Origin: Ligula intestinalis
Lineage: Eukaryota; Platyhelminthes; Cestoda; Diphyllobothriidea; Diphyllobothriidae
Assembly (NCBI GenBank): GCA_036362985.1
Contig: JAYGXS010000003.1
Location: 34,988,176 to 35,052,175, forward strand
DNA: 64,000 nt
Direction of reading: 5' to 3'
The position numbers and the translations under genes were made by a program. This document shows positions 12,160 through 25,637 of the stretch, piece by piece (positions within the stretch are counted from its first letter, which is position 1; each line of letters opens with the position of its first letter). The notes under the pieces are model-generated. The model made no database searches and was not told the origin of the DNA. It saw nothing but the letters and a program-made list of their open reading frames with translations.

Positions 12160-12980
12160 AATTATGCATTTGTTTTCATATGACATTTTCAGATTTTATA
12201 AAGATTTTCACTCTTCCTATGTCTTCTTTGAGTGCGTTAATACGGAAGGTAACGATAGTGCACGTTCTCGTTATCATGGCTACGGAGACATTTCCGAAAC
12301 ATTGAGCAAAAAGTCACTGGTCGTTAGAGTCGGGTCCATGTTATGTATCTGTTAATTGTGCTCTTGTATTAAGACCCTGCCGGCAGATGATTTAGATCCG
12401 TCTCCTAAATATAATAATCAAGTTTCTTATCCGTCATGCCTTAAAGAGTTAAGTCGTAAGGAGCGGTCCTTCTGCGCGGACGATGCAGCCGTTATAATGG
12501 TTCGCTACCATATCACAGTACTATTCTAGGGCACATAAAGCACTGGTCGTTTCTTGAGGGAGGCAACACGAATATATGGTATCTGGAAGAACTATGACGG
12601 AGACCACTCGAGGACCTAATGAACGCTTGGGAGCAGCTGAGCACATACAGTAACGTCTTATAAGCCCTTAAAACGTGATTTGGATGTCAAAAGTTAAACT
12701 ATCGAATCTAATTTTCGCAGGGTTTTCATCAGTCTGAAAGCGGACGAAGTCAAGTTGTTTCGAGGTTTAAGATGCTTAGCCTATACGAAGGGGAGGGTTG
12801 ATTTCGAGTCTTTCAAATCCACTAGCCTTGCGCAGGAGTTAGTTGAGGGTCAAGTAGGTTGCTAGTCCCCTGATCGCCGGTGTTGCTAACCATCTGTGCC
12901 AGGGAGGTCCCAGGTGAAGTGAGCCGTTGCTCCAAGGTCCTCAAGGCCCTAGCGGGCGCATCATGGGACATTGCCGACTA
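12160..12980. other. Intergenic, nothing recognised
   Basis: Downstream flank of NASP. Short open frames show no family signature, and no clear repeats or RNA genes are visible. Confidence 0.4.
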
Positions 12981-12989
12981 CCCTAACGG

Positions 12990-13686
12990 ACTGGCCTAGC
13001 CGCACCTCACTTATGCGGCACAAATCTGGTATCCTACGATCAGCCCTTGCAGCCTCCGCTGCCTTCAGTCAGCACAGGATGCTGAAAATGCTGCTATAAA
13101 ATGTTGTCTATCTTCATTCGGAGGCCTCTGTCCTGCCGATAGCCCCCCACAACGCACTCGTAGGCCAGCAGTTTTGATGGACCTGTTCGCAACGCGGCTG
13201 TCGTAATCACCACCGATGCCACGCTCCTGAACCCAGCCACAGCGTTCGGACGTCTATTGGAGCTCTTACAATGAAGCTGTCGCCTCATGTCTCTCGGATC
13301 TAGCCGTTGACCGCTCTGCCATCATGACAGGCTTCCAGCGTTTTTACCAGAGAGCCGCTGTCGACGCAAAACTACGCTACCATCTCACGGTCCTTTTGGA
13401 CGACTATCCTACTCCGATTGCGGCCTTGGAAAAACAACTCCCGAGAGTCAATCGCTGTACTTTGGCTCAACTAAGCAGTTGGTACCAACACCGGCTCGAC
13501 CCGTCCACATTAGACGGCTGTCCCCATTGCGGCGTTTCTCCGCATGACTATCAGCATCTATTCACTTGCAGTTCCCGCCAAGGCACCCAACTCATCCTCG
13601 TGGACATTTGGCTCATGTCGGTTGAGGTCTTGGCTTTTTTCCGCCGTCCAACTACAACCAATTTGGACTCCGGCGGGGGCTCTTGA
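12990..13686 (+). mobile_element. 3' fragment of a non-LTR retrotransposon (ORF2 C-terminus)
   Basis: From about 13001 the plus strand encodes PHLTYAAQIWYP and …LRCLQSAQD…, the thumb/connection part after a LINE reverse transcriptase. It continues to QLSSWYQHRL, the zinc-finger-like CPHCGVSPHDYQHLFTC, and the terminal …NLDSGGGS stop at 13686. The frame is broken between about 13100 and 13320, so this is a pseudogene remnant. The cysteine/histidine spacing C-x2-C-x6-H-x4-C is the same type as in Jockey- and I-like LINE tails. The related tail at 711-905 on the minus strand belongs to the same family. Reverse transcriptase catalytic motifs are not present in this fragment. Confidence 0.7.
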
Positions 13687-13689
13687 TCC

Positions 13690-16600
13690 AACAAAGGTTA
13701 TGACACACACACCATCTGTGCCTTTCTACAGCTAAGTCCAACCTTTCGGTCTTTCTGAAATCTGGAACGGGATAATAATACACTAACTAAGTCCATCGAA
13801 CGCTGCGACGTGTTGGAGCGCGATACGCTAGGGGATTCTCATCCTCTAGCTCTCTGCGTCCCGTTTTGTATCTCGAACCTGAAACTAAGTTGTCCTGGTG
13901 TCCAGTCGCCGGTTTAACTATGCCACAGCGGTATCAGTCGAACGGAAGCGTTTCGCAGACGGCTATGCGCTGCAGATTCACCGAACCATCGTCTAGGTGT
14001 ATTAGAACTAGAAAGTATTAAGGAGCAGCCCAGTTCAGGTCGGCGCAGCGAAAGTTTGCAAATAGGCAGCAGTTGTTTTCGATTAATATTATCGAGTGGC
14101 AGAAGAGATTGTAGTCCCTTTTGGGAACTGCCTGGAAAGATTTACAGTTCACGTGCAGTCAAAATTCTGGACAATTTAGCTGTGAAAAGCAGACTGACCG
14201 GGATGCCTAGGAATCATTCATAGACTTCGGTTTCAGGTATCGGGATCAGCTCCGTGACATCTGCCCAAAATTCTATAGAAAAACCCTGGAGCAGTTATGC
14301 CTGACTTAAACTTTGCGTGAGTAGCTGGCACGCACCACATGCAGCCAGTGAGACACGATCAGGAAGCGAGGTTTCACATGTCTCTGAGAAATTTGAGGGA
14401 CATTATGACGTAAACAGTTCACCCTCACAAATGTTGGTGAAGAGGAATGACGAGTGTAGTTCTTACACGTAGCAAATTCGTCCTAAATACAACAAGTTAC
14501 TTTATACGTCTACAGAAGAGAAGAGCAGGGAGTGTGCTTGAACCTCCGCCATTTCCGTAGCCGTCTTGTTGTCTAATCCAAGGATAGCTAACAACAAGAG
14601 ACAAAAAATTGTTTAGTCCACTTATAAAGTAACTGGGCGGACGCTGGCTGGTTTTCAAGTGACACAGCAGCCTGATCATTCGTGCTGACATAGCCAGTGC
14701 AGAGGTTCACATCAAGGTTTCGTAGCCTCAGCAAGCTTCCGTACACAACAATTGTATCGAAATATGCCTGGGCCTGATTATTAAGGTGATAGTTGTCCCC
14801 ACTACTCAAGCCGTCATAAATCCAGCCAAAAACCACACTAGACCTATTATCAAAGTGAGTAGCGTTACCATGTTTCTGTTGTCGCAATCAGCGAAAATAA
14901 ATTTCTAGTCTTAATTCTGTTATTGAGTAAGAGCTAAATGCGGGGTGATAAACCTGGGCTCTTGCAGCTCAGGGATGCAAGGTCTTCGGAATTAATCCAT
15001 CCATGATACATTCCCTTGCCACATATAATTGTTGCTTGCTTTTCGATGATGCTTTCATCTCTGACGATGAACTCCAGCAAGAGTTCGAAAGTTCATATGA
15101 ATAAACCATGATCTCGGTGATTGACATGCCTTGTTCTTCTTTTATTCTCTACATTCCATACCCCGGGCAGATGTCGAACACCACACATTTGGGACCATTG
15201 CTCAATAAATGCTTGCAGGCTCTGCCGCGCTGTATATGGGGGCCGTTCTGGCAATGTTTACAAAAGCACAACACTAGCGTGGTTGGTTATTTGATCCGCC
15301 ACAGATTATCCAGTCAAGTCCCAGGGGACTATTCGAATGAATGCTAACTTTCGCTAGCGAAAATAAAGAAACGTTGATTACGGAGACTTCATCCCCGCCA
15401 CACATAAGGACGTTTCCATCCCACAATCTGGCGCGCTTTTAAATCCCCACAATGTGCTTAATGTCGTGGTTTGAAATATTATCAACTGGCGAGATATTTA
15501 GGTCTCCTCAGGATGGAGCATCAGGCTTAAATGGCTCTTCTTGACGTGACGTTTATGGCAATGCCATTCAGACAGAATGCGAGCCATCCCTTGTTTCCGC
15601 AGAAAACTGGCCCATTTTGCGCGGGCAAATCGTGTTTGGCACACGTCAACGAACTGTTTATCCTCTGTCACCTACTGTGCCTGATCCCGCTTCTGGCCGT
15701 CCTGACTTAATCTTCCTACTGGAAGTAAGCAATTGAGGGCAGAAAGAACAAGGCAGATGCTGCCTAAGTCTCCTAGCACTATGAGATAATTCATGCACAA
15801 GTCACCGGCCTATTTTCTATCACCAGCCAGCTGAATCCCGGGCAGTCGGTCGCCAATTATGAGCTAGCGATACATCTGTCCACCGAGTCAGTAGTATTCA
15901 GTGGCTTTTGCCGATGTAGCCCAGTTGCGAGATAAAAAAATGAGAACCATAGCCAAGGCATTCAGGACATCAAATTTATTGATGCGCAGAGCAGGCTTAT
16001 ACACAACAGGAAATCGGGAGTCGAAGGCTATCAAACGTCTATCGGTGGTGCTTCCTTTTCCGCGAACGTCGTCTCCTCGTGTAGTTTCCTGTGAAAGAAA
16101 AACGGCTTTAGAGAGAGGTCCTTTAAAGTTGCACTTTCAAACATTTAGAAAACCTCTTAGACCGTTTCATAGTTAATATAAGTTAAAAGATAAAAAGGGT
16201 TCTTGGGTCATTTTGAGACTCACAGGCAGAGAGAAGGGGGCACGTTCGATTTAACAGGGAGTAAAACATGAATGTTGGTTAAATGGTATAACCAGTTGCT
16301 TCTATAATCAAAGACACATTTTCAGAGGAATTTGCCGCTGCCACTTCTGACGATAGAGTTCCGCATGAACTCAGAAATTGAGAAAATACAAATTGTTCCG
16401 GCGCTTAATCAATCTCCTTCTTTGATAGCTAAACAGTTCATTGCGAGCGAGATTGTGTACTGCATTCTTATCTTTGATCTGGATCCTCTGCGTTATTCTG
16501 AAAGCTAAAAGGGGGTTGGCATAGTCCGACCATTTATATATTATTGGTTTCCTTTCACTGACTCAAGCTGAATCGAAACAATCCGAACAGACCAAGCTGC

Positions 16601-16985
16601 TAGGTAAAACATCCGGAGTTGCAATGCAGAATCACTGTTTGACGACTCTCCGAACATCAGGATTGCACTTTTCATGATATTGTGTGCGTTCTTTGATCCA
16701 TGCTTATTCTCCCTATGGACTACCCTGCTGTCCTATTATTTTTTGCGACTGTAGACCTTGAAATACACGGTTTCTGTTAGCTGAACTGTTGCTATCCACT
16801 AAGACAGTTATGCCAGCTGTCCTCTGCATCTCCACTGTGTGCGAGCGACTACGATAACCGACCGACGGGAACTGGCTTGGACCAGCGAGTGAATACTAAA
16901 TTGCCGATATACATTGCAGATGCTGCTCTCGATCTTCCTTTCGCGACCGCCTCTGCCACCGCGTCGTCTCACCGAACGGCGGAAT
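13690..16985. other. Gene-poor stretch
   Basis: No recognised gene. An open minus-strand frame of 99 codons (14588-14887) has no motif I can name. The rest has normal base composition and no clear tandem repeats. It may contain old repeats too diverged to see by eye. Confidence 0.4.
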
Positions 16986-16989
16986 TATT

Positions 16990-17870
16990 AGTATTATGCC
17001 CTTGTTACGGCTGTGATCATGTCTGATATAGCCGGCCTCAACGATGTCACGGACGGTACCTCTCTATGCGTGACGATTGACGGCAGCGGATCTGGGAAAC
17101 TCCACCCAGTCTCTTCTCCAGCGACGGAGACCGAAGATATAAGGTCCAAGAACTGCTTCCATGTTTTTTACGAACCATGTCGAGCCAAGTCTTCGGTTGC
17201 CCTCCTTTTCGACGCTTCCAGGTGGGCTGCGGCGCTGGATCGAGGGCAGCATAGCAAAGCTCGTGGAGCGGACGACGGAGAGCGTGCCCAAACCACCTCA
17301 GTCGTTTTTCTTGAATGGCCTGAGATATCCTCGCGATACTATTACAGCGAGTGCTGACTGTCTCATTCGCAGGACGTTCCTCAGGCAGCGGTGATCAAAC
17401 ACCCTCAGTCTTCGCTCATCTTCAGCGCGCAAAGCCCAAAATTTACATCCATAGGAGACTGACCGGATGGATGCACGGTATACACGAATCTTCACGGCGA
17501 TGGGGATGTCGCGTCGGATCCACAGGCGCTTCCGAAGGATTAAGAAAACCCAGCGAGCAACATCATCAGTATTATGTGGCTGGTGGCTTGTTAACACCGT
17601 CTCGTGTGCTGACACACCGGCTACAGGCCTACACAGACCACCTAGTTGAAGTTCCCACCAACAAGCCCGTACAGACTGTAGGCTAGCTCGCGAATCATCT
17701 CTGCCAAAATTCGGACATGTAATAATCACCGGCAGAGCGAATCGCAGTAGAATAAACGATCTACTTTTATTTTTCAACATTTGCTTTGGACACGCGGTGG
17801 ATTCAGTTGACCGGAGTAAACTGTATAGTCTTTCTACCTCATACTCATCCTTCCCCAAAACGTCCGACAT
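16990..17870 (-). mobile_element. Degenerate RTE-like LINE fragment
   Basis: This aligns by eye with the better copy at 42199-43372. Shared blocks are FLILRKRLWIRRDI…KIRVYRASIRSV…YGC…WA…, …VFDHRCLRNVLRMR and ALDPAPQPTWKRR…, then the shared 3' end TTACGGCTGTGATCATGTC (plus strand, near 17002). The reverse transcriptase YADD region is missing or replaced by unrelated sequence at 17690-17870. Several frameshifts are present. It is an internally deleted, dead copy. Confidence 0.75.
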
Positions 17871-18349
17871 TTTCGGGATACAGACTTAGGAGAGGGCTGC
17901 ATGCGCAACCAACAGAAATGACTAGCACGACAACCTAATGACTGAGCATAGTTAGCGTATAGAAGTGAATAATTCAAGGAACTTGCAATACAGCAGACAT
18001 AAGACGGACAACGAACCCTCGTTTTAAAGGCAAAAGAAAAATGAACAGAGCTCAAACTAAGTCCCAAGAGCCGTCATTTCCAATTATTGAAAACAGGCGA
18101 AAACAGCAGAATTCATTGATATCAACAAATTTCGAGACAGCTCATCAGCTGCTTCTTGTCGTTGCATAAGAATGTTAACGAAGACACATACAGGAGTGGT
18201 AAATCTCACAGAATTACTGGTAACAGCAAGGAACCTGAGTCAGTTTAAAAATTAATCGATAAAGGACGGGAACGTTAAGTCAACATATGGGGAGTAGTGG
18301 ATGGGAGAAGTTAACGGAAAACATGTGGGAAATTAAATTTAATGGCCAA

Positions 18350-18727
18350 TCACCAGGGCAGTTGGAGGTTGACGACATGATCAAGCTGCTTGCATAGGTC
18401 AGGTTTCTCCCACCGTATGTATGCAGCTTCTAAATAGCGCAGGATTCGGTTTGTTCGGGCCCGAACAAGTACTCGAAACGCTGTTTTAACGTCGACAGAA
18501 TGACCGCTGTCTAATAGATGCTTGGTAATGGAGGACCTTGGTATTCTGTCTTCTTGCTTCAAAAGCCAATTAGGCAAGTGCTCAGCGGCCCTGGCTGAGA
18601 GTTGCCTTTGCGTGCGCCCAATGTATTTGCATCCGCAATTACATGTGAATTCGTAAACACAATTGGAGGTGTTTACGAATTCACATGTAATTGCGGATGC
18701 AAATACATTGGGCGCACGCAAAGGCAA
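18350..18727 (-). pseudogene. Penelope-like GIY-YIG endonuclease domain, left arm
   Basis: The 125-codon frame encodes VYEFTCNCGCKYIGRTQRQLSARAAEH, matching the GIY-YIG nuclease domain fused to Penelope-like reverse transcriptases. The usual downstream region (SSITKHLLDSGHSVDV… and a C-terminal Leu-rich stretch) is also present. The catalytic Tyr pair, Arg and Glu of the family appear to be there. No reverse transcriptase is encoded upstream, because the frame crosses the palindrome centre into the opposite arm; it is a 5'-truncated fragment. It is identical to the plus-strand copy except for the residues at the spacer. Confidence 0.75.
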
Positions 18728-18979
18728 CTCTCAGCCAGGGCCGCTGAGCACTTGCCTAATTGGCTTTTGAAGCAAGAAGACAGAATACCAAGGTCCTCCA
18801 TTACCAAGCATCTATTAGACAGCGGTCATTCTGTCGACGTTAAAACAGCGTTTCGAGTACTTGTTCGGGCCCGAACAAACCGAATCCTGCGCTATTTAGA
18901 AGCTGCATACATACGGTGGGAGAAACCTGACCTATGCAAGCAGCTTGATCATGTCGTCAACCTCCAACTGCCCTGGTGA
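18602..18979 (+). pseudogene. Penelope-like GIY-YIG endonuclease domain, right arm
   Basis: This is the mirror image of the minus-strand frame. It reads GGVYEFTCNCGCKYIG across the centre instead of NCVYEFTC. The first 22 or so residues come from the reverse strand of the left arm and are not native protein. The domain ends in …HVVNLQLPW before the stop at 18979. It should be inactive as a retroelement because the reverse transcriptase is missing. Confidence 0.75.
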
Positions 18980-19243
18980 TTGGCCATTAAATTTAATTTC
19001 CCACATGTTTTCCGTTAACTTCTCCCATCCACTACTCCCCATATGTTGACTAAACGTTCCCGTCCTTTATCGATTAATTTTTAAACTGACTCAGGTTCCT
19101 TGCTGTTACCAGTAATTCTGTGAGATTTACCACTCCTGTATGTGTCTTCGTTAACATTCTTATGCAACGACAAGAAGCAGCTGATGAGCTGTCTCGAAAT
19201 TTGTTGATATCAATGAATTCTGCTGTTTTCGCCTGTTTTCAAT

Positions 19244-20250
19244 TTGTTCCGGGGAAAAACACCTTCAAATTTCCAATTATGAACAAACCTGAATGTAGAA
19301 TCCAGGAGCTTCAAAATCGGCAAAGCAGGCGACTCCTCCTTTGCATCCTCGAAAGCGGTCAACATCTGTTTGATGATTTGGAAGAAGTAGGAGAGGGATG
19401 GAGTGGACCTTAAGGGAGGGGAGAAAACCGGATGAGGTCAGAGTTGGCAATAAAAAGAGAAAATTAAGAGCACGGGCGATAGAAGCTGAGGTGGCATTAC
19501 TTGGATCCCAGGGCGTGTCGGAAAAGCCATAAGGGAAAGGCGTGAAACCGCGTCAGAGCGTGACAAGCGCGGGGTATTTTTGTAGTAGCTACCAGAAGGC
19601 GCAGAATTTGAATCTAAATAGACAGAGGAATGAGTCAGAGAAAAGGATGCCCTTTTTTATTGAAACAAAGTCCAAAATAGGGTGCGTCAAGTATCCAAAA
19701 TGAAAAATAAAAACAACTAAAATATATTCTTATCGGGAAGGTGATTTCTAAGGGCGCCACGTGGAAGATGTAAAAAAGCAGTCTTTTCTATAGAATAAGG
19801 CCCCCCTAAGGAAATGTTTGGTCTACCACCACAATAATATGACTTGATAATTCAGAAAGTTTAAGATACTAGAGGAACTTAAAAAATAGAGAAAGTGACA
19901 AACGATCAGAAAATTGAAGTATTTTCTGACTAGAAACGTCGATCAGTGAAAATCGTGACTGTTTTCAAACTGTCCATACGCATTTGTCAGGGATAACTTT
20001 ATTTAATGCGAGAACGCTTTATCCAATAAGGTGATAGTGACCCGATAAGATGATAACAAAGTACACGGAGAATCCATTAAGAATGGACATCTAAACCTTC
20101 GGGAAGAGGGCCAACTGGGAGCTTCTGTTCGGCAAAATTTTCACATCACATTTACTAGTTTTTTTTTCCACTTAACATGGCTGTTATGATGCTTAACATA
20201 ATCGGCCAAAACGATACCCTACAAGAAGCGGCGCTAAAAGGGGCAATTTA
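19244..20250. other. Intergenic, nothing recognised
   Basis: Between the palindrome and the likely URB1 3' end. The open frame continuing from the palindrome to 19413 has no recognised motif. AT-rich sequence with no clear repeats. Confidence 0.35.
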
Positions 20251-20383
20251 CTACAGCATATCGGGTGACGTCCGAACAAGTTCCTCCGGAGAGGTGTAGT
20301 CGGAGCACTGATTGTCAATGAACCGCCTCAACATCTTGACAAAGTGTAACAAGCCACGTTTCGAACTGACAGCTTCATCGATT
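20251..20383 (-). CDS. Candidate terminal exon of URB1
   Basis: An acceptor-like TTCATTAG precedes an open frame IDEAVSSKRGLLHFVKMLRR that ends in TAG at 20251-20253. The GLLHFVKMLRRF stretch resembles the helical segment following the NopRA1 region in animal URB1. The start phase (2) does not match the end phase (0) of the exon at 21082-21225, so at least one small exon is missing from the model. Confidence 0.4.
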
Positions 20384-21081
20384 CTAATGAAGCAGCCGGT
20401 TGTAACTCATGGCTTTAGCAACGGACGACAGGTCAATACCTGCTGAAGATGGTTCTTCTGGATTGACTGAGAAATCTTTGCCATGCTGTTAAGATGAATG
20501 CGGAGCATCTTGATTTCAAGGAAATCTATTTACTGATTCGTCCTTAAGCAACAAATAAAACAAACCATCGGTTCATCTCCTATTCTGCATATAAAACTGA
20601 GTATTAGTAGCTATAGAGAAATTGCCAAGTGGATGCTAGGTACACACGGATATAAACATTGTCACTAAGTAATAGAGAGAGTCGAAGAAGTAAAAACAAT
20701 GTGAGTAGTACTGATTTAAGCGAAGGCGCCGTACCCAGTCCGTTCATTGGTCTTGCGATATTTGAAACGTAATTATTTAAACTGACAGCCGTTAATAACG
20801 TGTACTAAATCATGCCTTTAATCAGACCTCAGTGATACGTTCGGTTTTGCAGTTTTCACCGACAAACCGGCTGAGTTAGCATCCACTTTTTGTGAGGCAA
20901 TAGCGTCTGTAGGTACTCTTAGTCCGATGTTGGTACGGCGATGTCCATACCTAGGTTATAGTCAGCCAGCTCGCTTCCCGATTTCAGTTAGACAATGTCA
21001 AAATCCCTTAAGTGTTTCTTTGATGTTTGCATCAATAAAAAGCACATGGTTCGGAGTCATTCTCGGGAAAAAAGGGCGAAC

Positions 21082-24000
21082 CTGGGCAGCTGGATCAATA
21101 CTCGGATCCGAGTACATAGTCAGGCAGTACTTGAAGACACGGGACTTTTCCAGAAGCAGATAATCCGACGTATCGTTGACGGTCTCTGCACACAACTTTA
21201 GCATCCACTGTCGTTCAATTCGATGCTGAAGGTAAAAGAAGAAGGAATTAGAGTGAAGGGGATGAAAAAAGGCTAAAACGGTACTTGAACACTGACATCA
21301 GCACACAGAGCCTCTACAAGTTTGAAAAATAATGGAACGGTAGACAGGTGGACGGGCAGCTTTGATTGGAAGCATTCTTGAATAATCGAAAAGAAGATCT
21401 TCCAAAAATGAATTGGTTTCAGTAAAAATGTTGACGAAGGGAGGAGGATTTTGAGTGAGGGTACTGAGAAGTAATGGATCCACAACAAGGCCACTCAACC
21501 TGCACGGTTAATATTGCCTTTTCTAAAGTGCATACTGAAGTCGACTTCCCGAAACAAACGGCAACCTGGGGAGGAGAGGATATATATATCAATTGGAGAA
21601 ACCAACGCAATCCGAGGGATACCGAGAAGGTAACCAGAGAAAACTTGAGGCCTAGTGCTTCTAAACGTGGTTACACGTCCGAAGCTGAGGCTTATACATC
21701 ATAGCTTCTAAAAGACAGGCGCAAAGCGTACGACAAAGACTGATAGTTTCCACCAATCGGGGCAACATAGCAAGTCCTCAGGTGAATGTACCAGTTCAGT
21801 TGGCGGACATGAGTTAAGTCCATCGGTTAATTGGGGCACGGGTTTCGAGTACTTACTGACTCGTCTCTTTCCCAAGGCTGGCTATTACCGACGACCTGTA
21901 GACATAACATTTTAGTTCTCTCGGGGGATTAAACTAATTAGAACTACTTGTGGAATGGTGAAGTCTGCCAAGCTTGCTGCTGTTTAGTAAATGTGCCCAT
22001 GTTCCAAAACCCTGCAAATGTCGCGTCATTTAGAAGCTTAGCGTTACCATGAGGCAATTCAAGTAAACGACGAGGTTGCTCAAGCGTGCGACTGAGTGCA
22101 TGGGAAAGGGAGGCCGATAGTGAGATAACTTTTTCATGAAAAAATTAATGCATTCTTCACTTCAATAAACCAAATACGTTGAAAACTATAAGGATGCGAT
22201 AACTCGATAGCTTTCTTGGTAAGTGCTATGACCGTGTGCTTGTCTGACTGTTGTGCCCGAAACATCTACACGAGAGAGGAAGAGAATACGATCGGTCACG
22301 AGGAAATTTATTTTAACCAGTAAGTCATTCTCACTAAAAGGCTGCGTGTACTAATAAAATTCTGGTTAGATTGGCTATAAGTTGCCTAATCTGCTTGAGG
22401 AGACAACTCTCGCAGACAGGGACCAAAAAGATCTGACGAGAGCTCTGTGAGTACAACTAAAGCCGGCTAGATCAGTCATGATCGCAGCAGCAAAAAATAC
22501 AAGGCAGATCGTTGTTGAGCGCAGGCTCATGGCCTGCAGCGCGGGAGACGCGCGCGCATACTCCTCTGTGAGATTAACTCATCGCGGGAATGGAGGCATT
22601 CCGAACAGTAAGAATGTAATAGCTACCCGACGAATCCCTAATACTGCAATTATTGCACTGCTCATATATGTAAAATCCGAGCCCAGATATAGCCCGCAAG
22701 CGATAAAGGTGCGCCTTTAAGTTAAATCGGTCACTGCGTCCAGTCTCATGCTCTACTGGCTTAACCCGGCCAGGCCAATGATAAATGACAGAAGGTCGAT
22801 GTTGCGTTTAATTTTTAGAAATATGAAAAAAAACACGTCTTAATAGCTCAAGCGCCCAGTTCGACTATGTCCATCGCGTGCTTCACAGCAGGCTGGAAGC
22901 AATTGCAGTTACTTGCGTGTGAATTAGATCATTGTGAGAGTAGAAGTTTTGCAACTATGATGATGCACAAACAGTCGTGACTTTGAAGGTTGTCAGCGGA
23001 CGAGCAAGGTCGGCCCGGCCTTATTCGGCGTGTGCGTTTACCTAAAACCGCACGAGACTGCAAAGTAGTCGATAAAAAGAAAAGCAGGAAACAGACTCAC
23101 ATCTTCGTGGATTGAGAAGATGGTACGCATGAAATCCGGCACTGCACCCAGGTCGACGGCCGGCTTAGCTAGGAAACAGTTCCAGAACACCTCGTACATA
23201 CGATGTTCTGGGCAAAAGATAAAATAACATAAGAATGGGGAATCAGACATCTAGATAAGGACCGACTTTAGATAACGGGGACAGATACGCCCAAAAACGT
23301 ACCTGGTTTGGCTAACATAAGCAGTGCGTGAACAAAAAAGTTGGCATGGACGCGTGTGAGCCGGAAGGCAGTGTCCGCCCTGGAACCGAATAGGAAGGGA
23401 CGTCGAAAGCCGCCGCCGAGTTCTTCTGCCTTGTCACTCAGGCTATTACGAATGGTGTCCAGGATGAAGTTCATCTGAAGAAAAAAAGACATAATGCGTG
23501 ATCGAACACGCGGGCTTCTCGAATTGGGCCGCCACCTTTTCTGCTCTCCATTCGCATGTAAATTTACTAAGGCGTAGATCGGTTAGTCTATTTTGCTCAC
23601 TACATAGGGCTTGTTAAGGCTCTTTGTTTATTCAGAACTGGAGATCTACCATCAATGTGCAGCTGTATTTCTTGGAGTAAGTCCGGTAAAGGAAGTCGGG
23701 GAGAAGAGACAGGAACGATAGAATTTAATATTCAGTTGAGCCAATTGTGAAAAATTCGCGGCCTCGGTGAGAGTTGAACCCACACAGCAAGGAAGGCTTC
23801 TGCGTAGCCAACACTTTACCATTGAGCTACGAAACTCACAGTGAGCCGTGAATTTAATCATACTTGGATCGATTTTACCTGCCCAACTTACTGCTCGTAT
23901 GGAATCCACCATTGCCGAACAGCAAGCTGACTACTGGAGGCAATTTTTCGTAAGCACTCATCTAGAATCCACCAAAATGATTATTTGGATCACTTGATTG

Positions 24001-25637
24001 TTAGGGGGGTTTGGCAGCGAAAAATTCATGGTCTCGGTGTGAGTCGAGCCCACATAGCATTTAATATCAAGGAAAAACGCTGCCAAGGCCAAAACTTGTG
24101 CGATATCATCACATCCACTGCTAAAATCCCAGAGTAACTGCTAGCATGTTCCGGGCCCAGGTCATCCTGGTCCGACACACGTCTCTGCTCACCTCGACAC
24201 GACCAACACTGGCCCTATCACTAAGCGTACCATTACGGTTGAGAGCTGAGTCGACATCGGAAGTAACGTGACGCAACCTGCATGGTACGGTTCAATCGCG
24301 ATCAGACTGCGTCGGCTTTACCAGCCCTGCAGTGGAACGTTTCATACACAATCGACTAAACATGCGTACATACAGGCTGCTCTCAAGTCCCGCATACACT
24401 ACTTCAACGTCTACTACGACAACTCCTGAAACTTTTTAACCCCGCTAAACGTCCAAGTGGATTTGAACGCATGCAACGATGAGTCCCCTACATAGTACAG
24501 CAAAATCGACACGACAAACTGGGATAATGCAGACAAGGTACAATAACAAGGGCATGATAAGACGGAAGTGGCGATCCTTTGGTTGTTTGTCACCCCGACT
24601 ACAATCAACATTCAGAACACTCATCACGAATGAAGGAGGACGTTCACGTTCCAGGTATTTGCATTGGTAAAGAAGAAGGATAGTCGAGTACCGGATTGAT
24701 TTGTTCATTATTCTGAGCTTTCGAACTCTTACAGAAGTCCATCGTCAGACCATCCTTCTTCTTTACCAGAACACTCATCATACACACCCCAAACACAGGC
24801 CACAGAGCGTAAAAACCACACACACAAAATTGTACGACAAGACACGTCAGCTGCGACAGGCAAACTAATAATATAGATTGAGACAGTACAAAGAGCATGA
24901 CAAGGATCGACATAGACATCTGGCAAATGCTAATACCTACATGCGGGAGGCCGCACGATACGTAATGAGTATGGCGGTAGCGCTAATGAGAATCCTGTTC
25001 GGGAAGGTAGCTAAGATTTGAGTACATCTGGACATTATTTAAATCTCAATAGGTTACTTGCTGTCCTTGTCTGTCCACTTTACTTCAAACCTCCTCAGTT
25101 CTAAGTGAAACACTGCAAGCCAAAAAACCTTGTCAACCCAAACGTATCTAAACGACAAAAGTAAACGTGACACATTTCCTCTCAGGCAGTCTTTTTTTCT
25201 AGTTAAACACCGTTCGGCTGATAGAGTAGCGCATGCAGATATATCGCTAGAATGCAAGATAAAATAGGATTTTGACAAAAAGGGGAGGAAAAAGTAAGCT
25301 GAAAAAAACACGCTAATCGATTCCCTTAGAAAGTGTTCGAACTACTTCGATAACACAGTGTAAACTAAAAAGACCAACAACAACAACAACGTATCCAAAC
25401 TGCTAAGTGGGTCAAATAATTTTTACTTCTAAATATACGTGGAAAGTGGCGAAAAAGTGGCTTGCCTGGACTCGTTCGGGGAATTGTTTCATTACGGCCA
25501 GGCTGGCCGGCACGTTGGGAACTTTGGTCGGCTTCCAGAGCTCAGACAGCCGACGATACCGCGCGATTACCGCCTTCGCAAGGCCACGAAGATGACGCGA
25601 GTAGCTGGAGAGGGCCGCGACAGCGAAAGCGAGACAG
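21082..25637 (-). CDS. URB1: URB1 C-terminal (NopRA1) exons
   Basis: Four in-phase exons match the conserved C-terminus of animal URB1. 25466-25637 gives CLAFAVAALSSYSRHLRGLA (human-type C…LTVTALSSYDPQMR). 23303-23474 gives MNFILDTIRNSL…FRLTRVHANFFVHALLMLAKP. 23101-23207 gives EHRMYEVFWNCFLAKPAVDL, then GAVPDFMRTIFSIHED. 21082-21225 gives HRIERQWMLKLCAETV…DYLLLEKSRVFKYCLTMYSD…DPAAQ. The order and spacing of these blocks follow the family. The intron after 25466 starts with GC (CAG|GCAAGC), a rare GC-AG intron. The introns are 0.1-2 kb and contain SINE-like and LINE pieces. Confidence 0.88.

Larger units (their letters stand above)
18086..19243. repeat. Giant near-perfect palindrome of Penelope-like 3' sequence
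   Basis: The left arm 18086-18660 and right arm 18669-19243 (575 bp each) are reverse complements around an 8-bp spacer (AATTGGAG). Position pairs sum to 37329 throughout, so there are no indels. The one mismatch I found is near 18274/19055. Each arm carries the same GIY-YIG reading frame pointing outward, followed by identical 3' flank. It is either a recent head-to-head insertion of a Penelope-like element or a foldback assembly artefact. Confidence 0.9.
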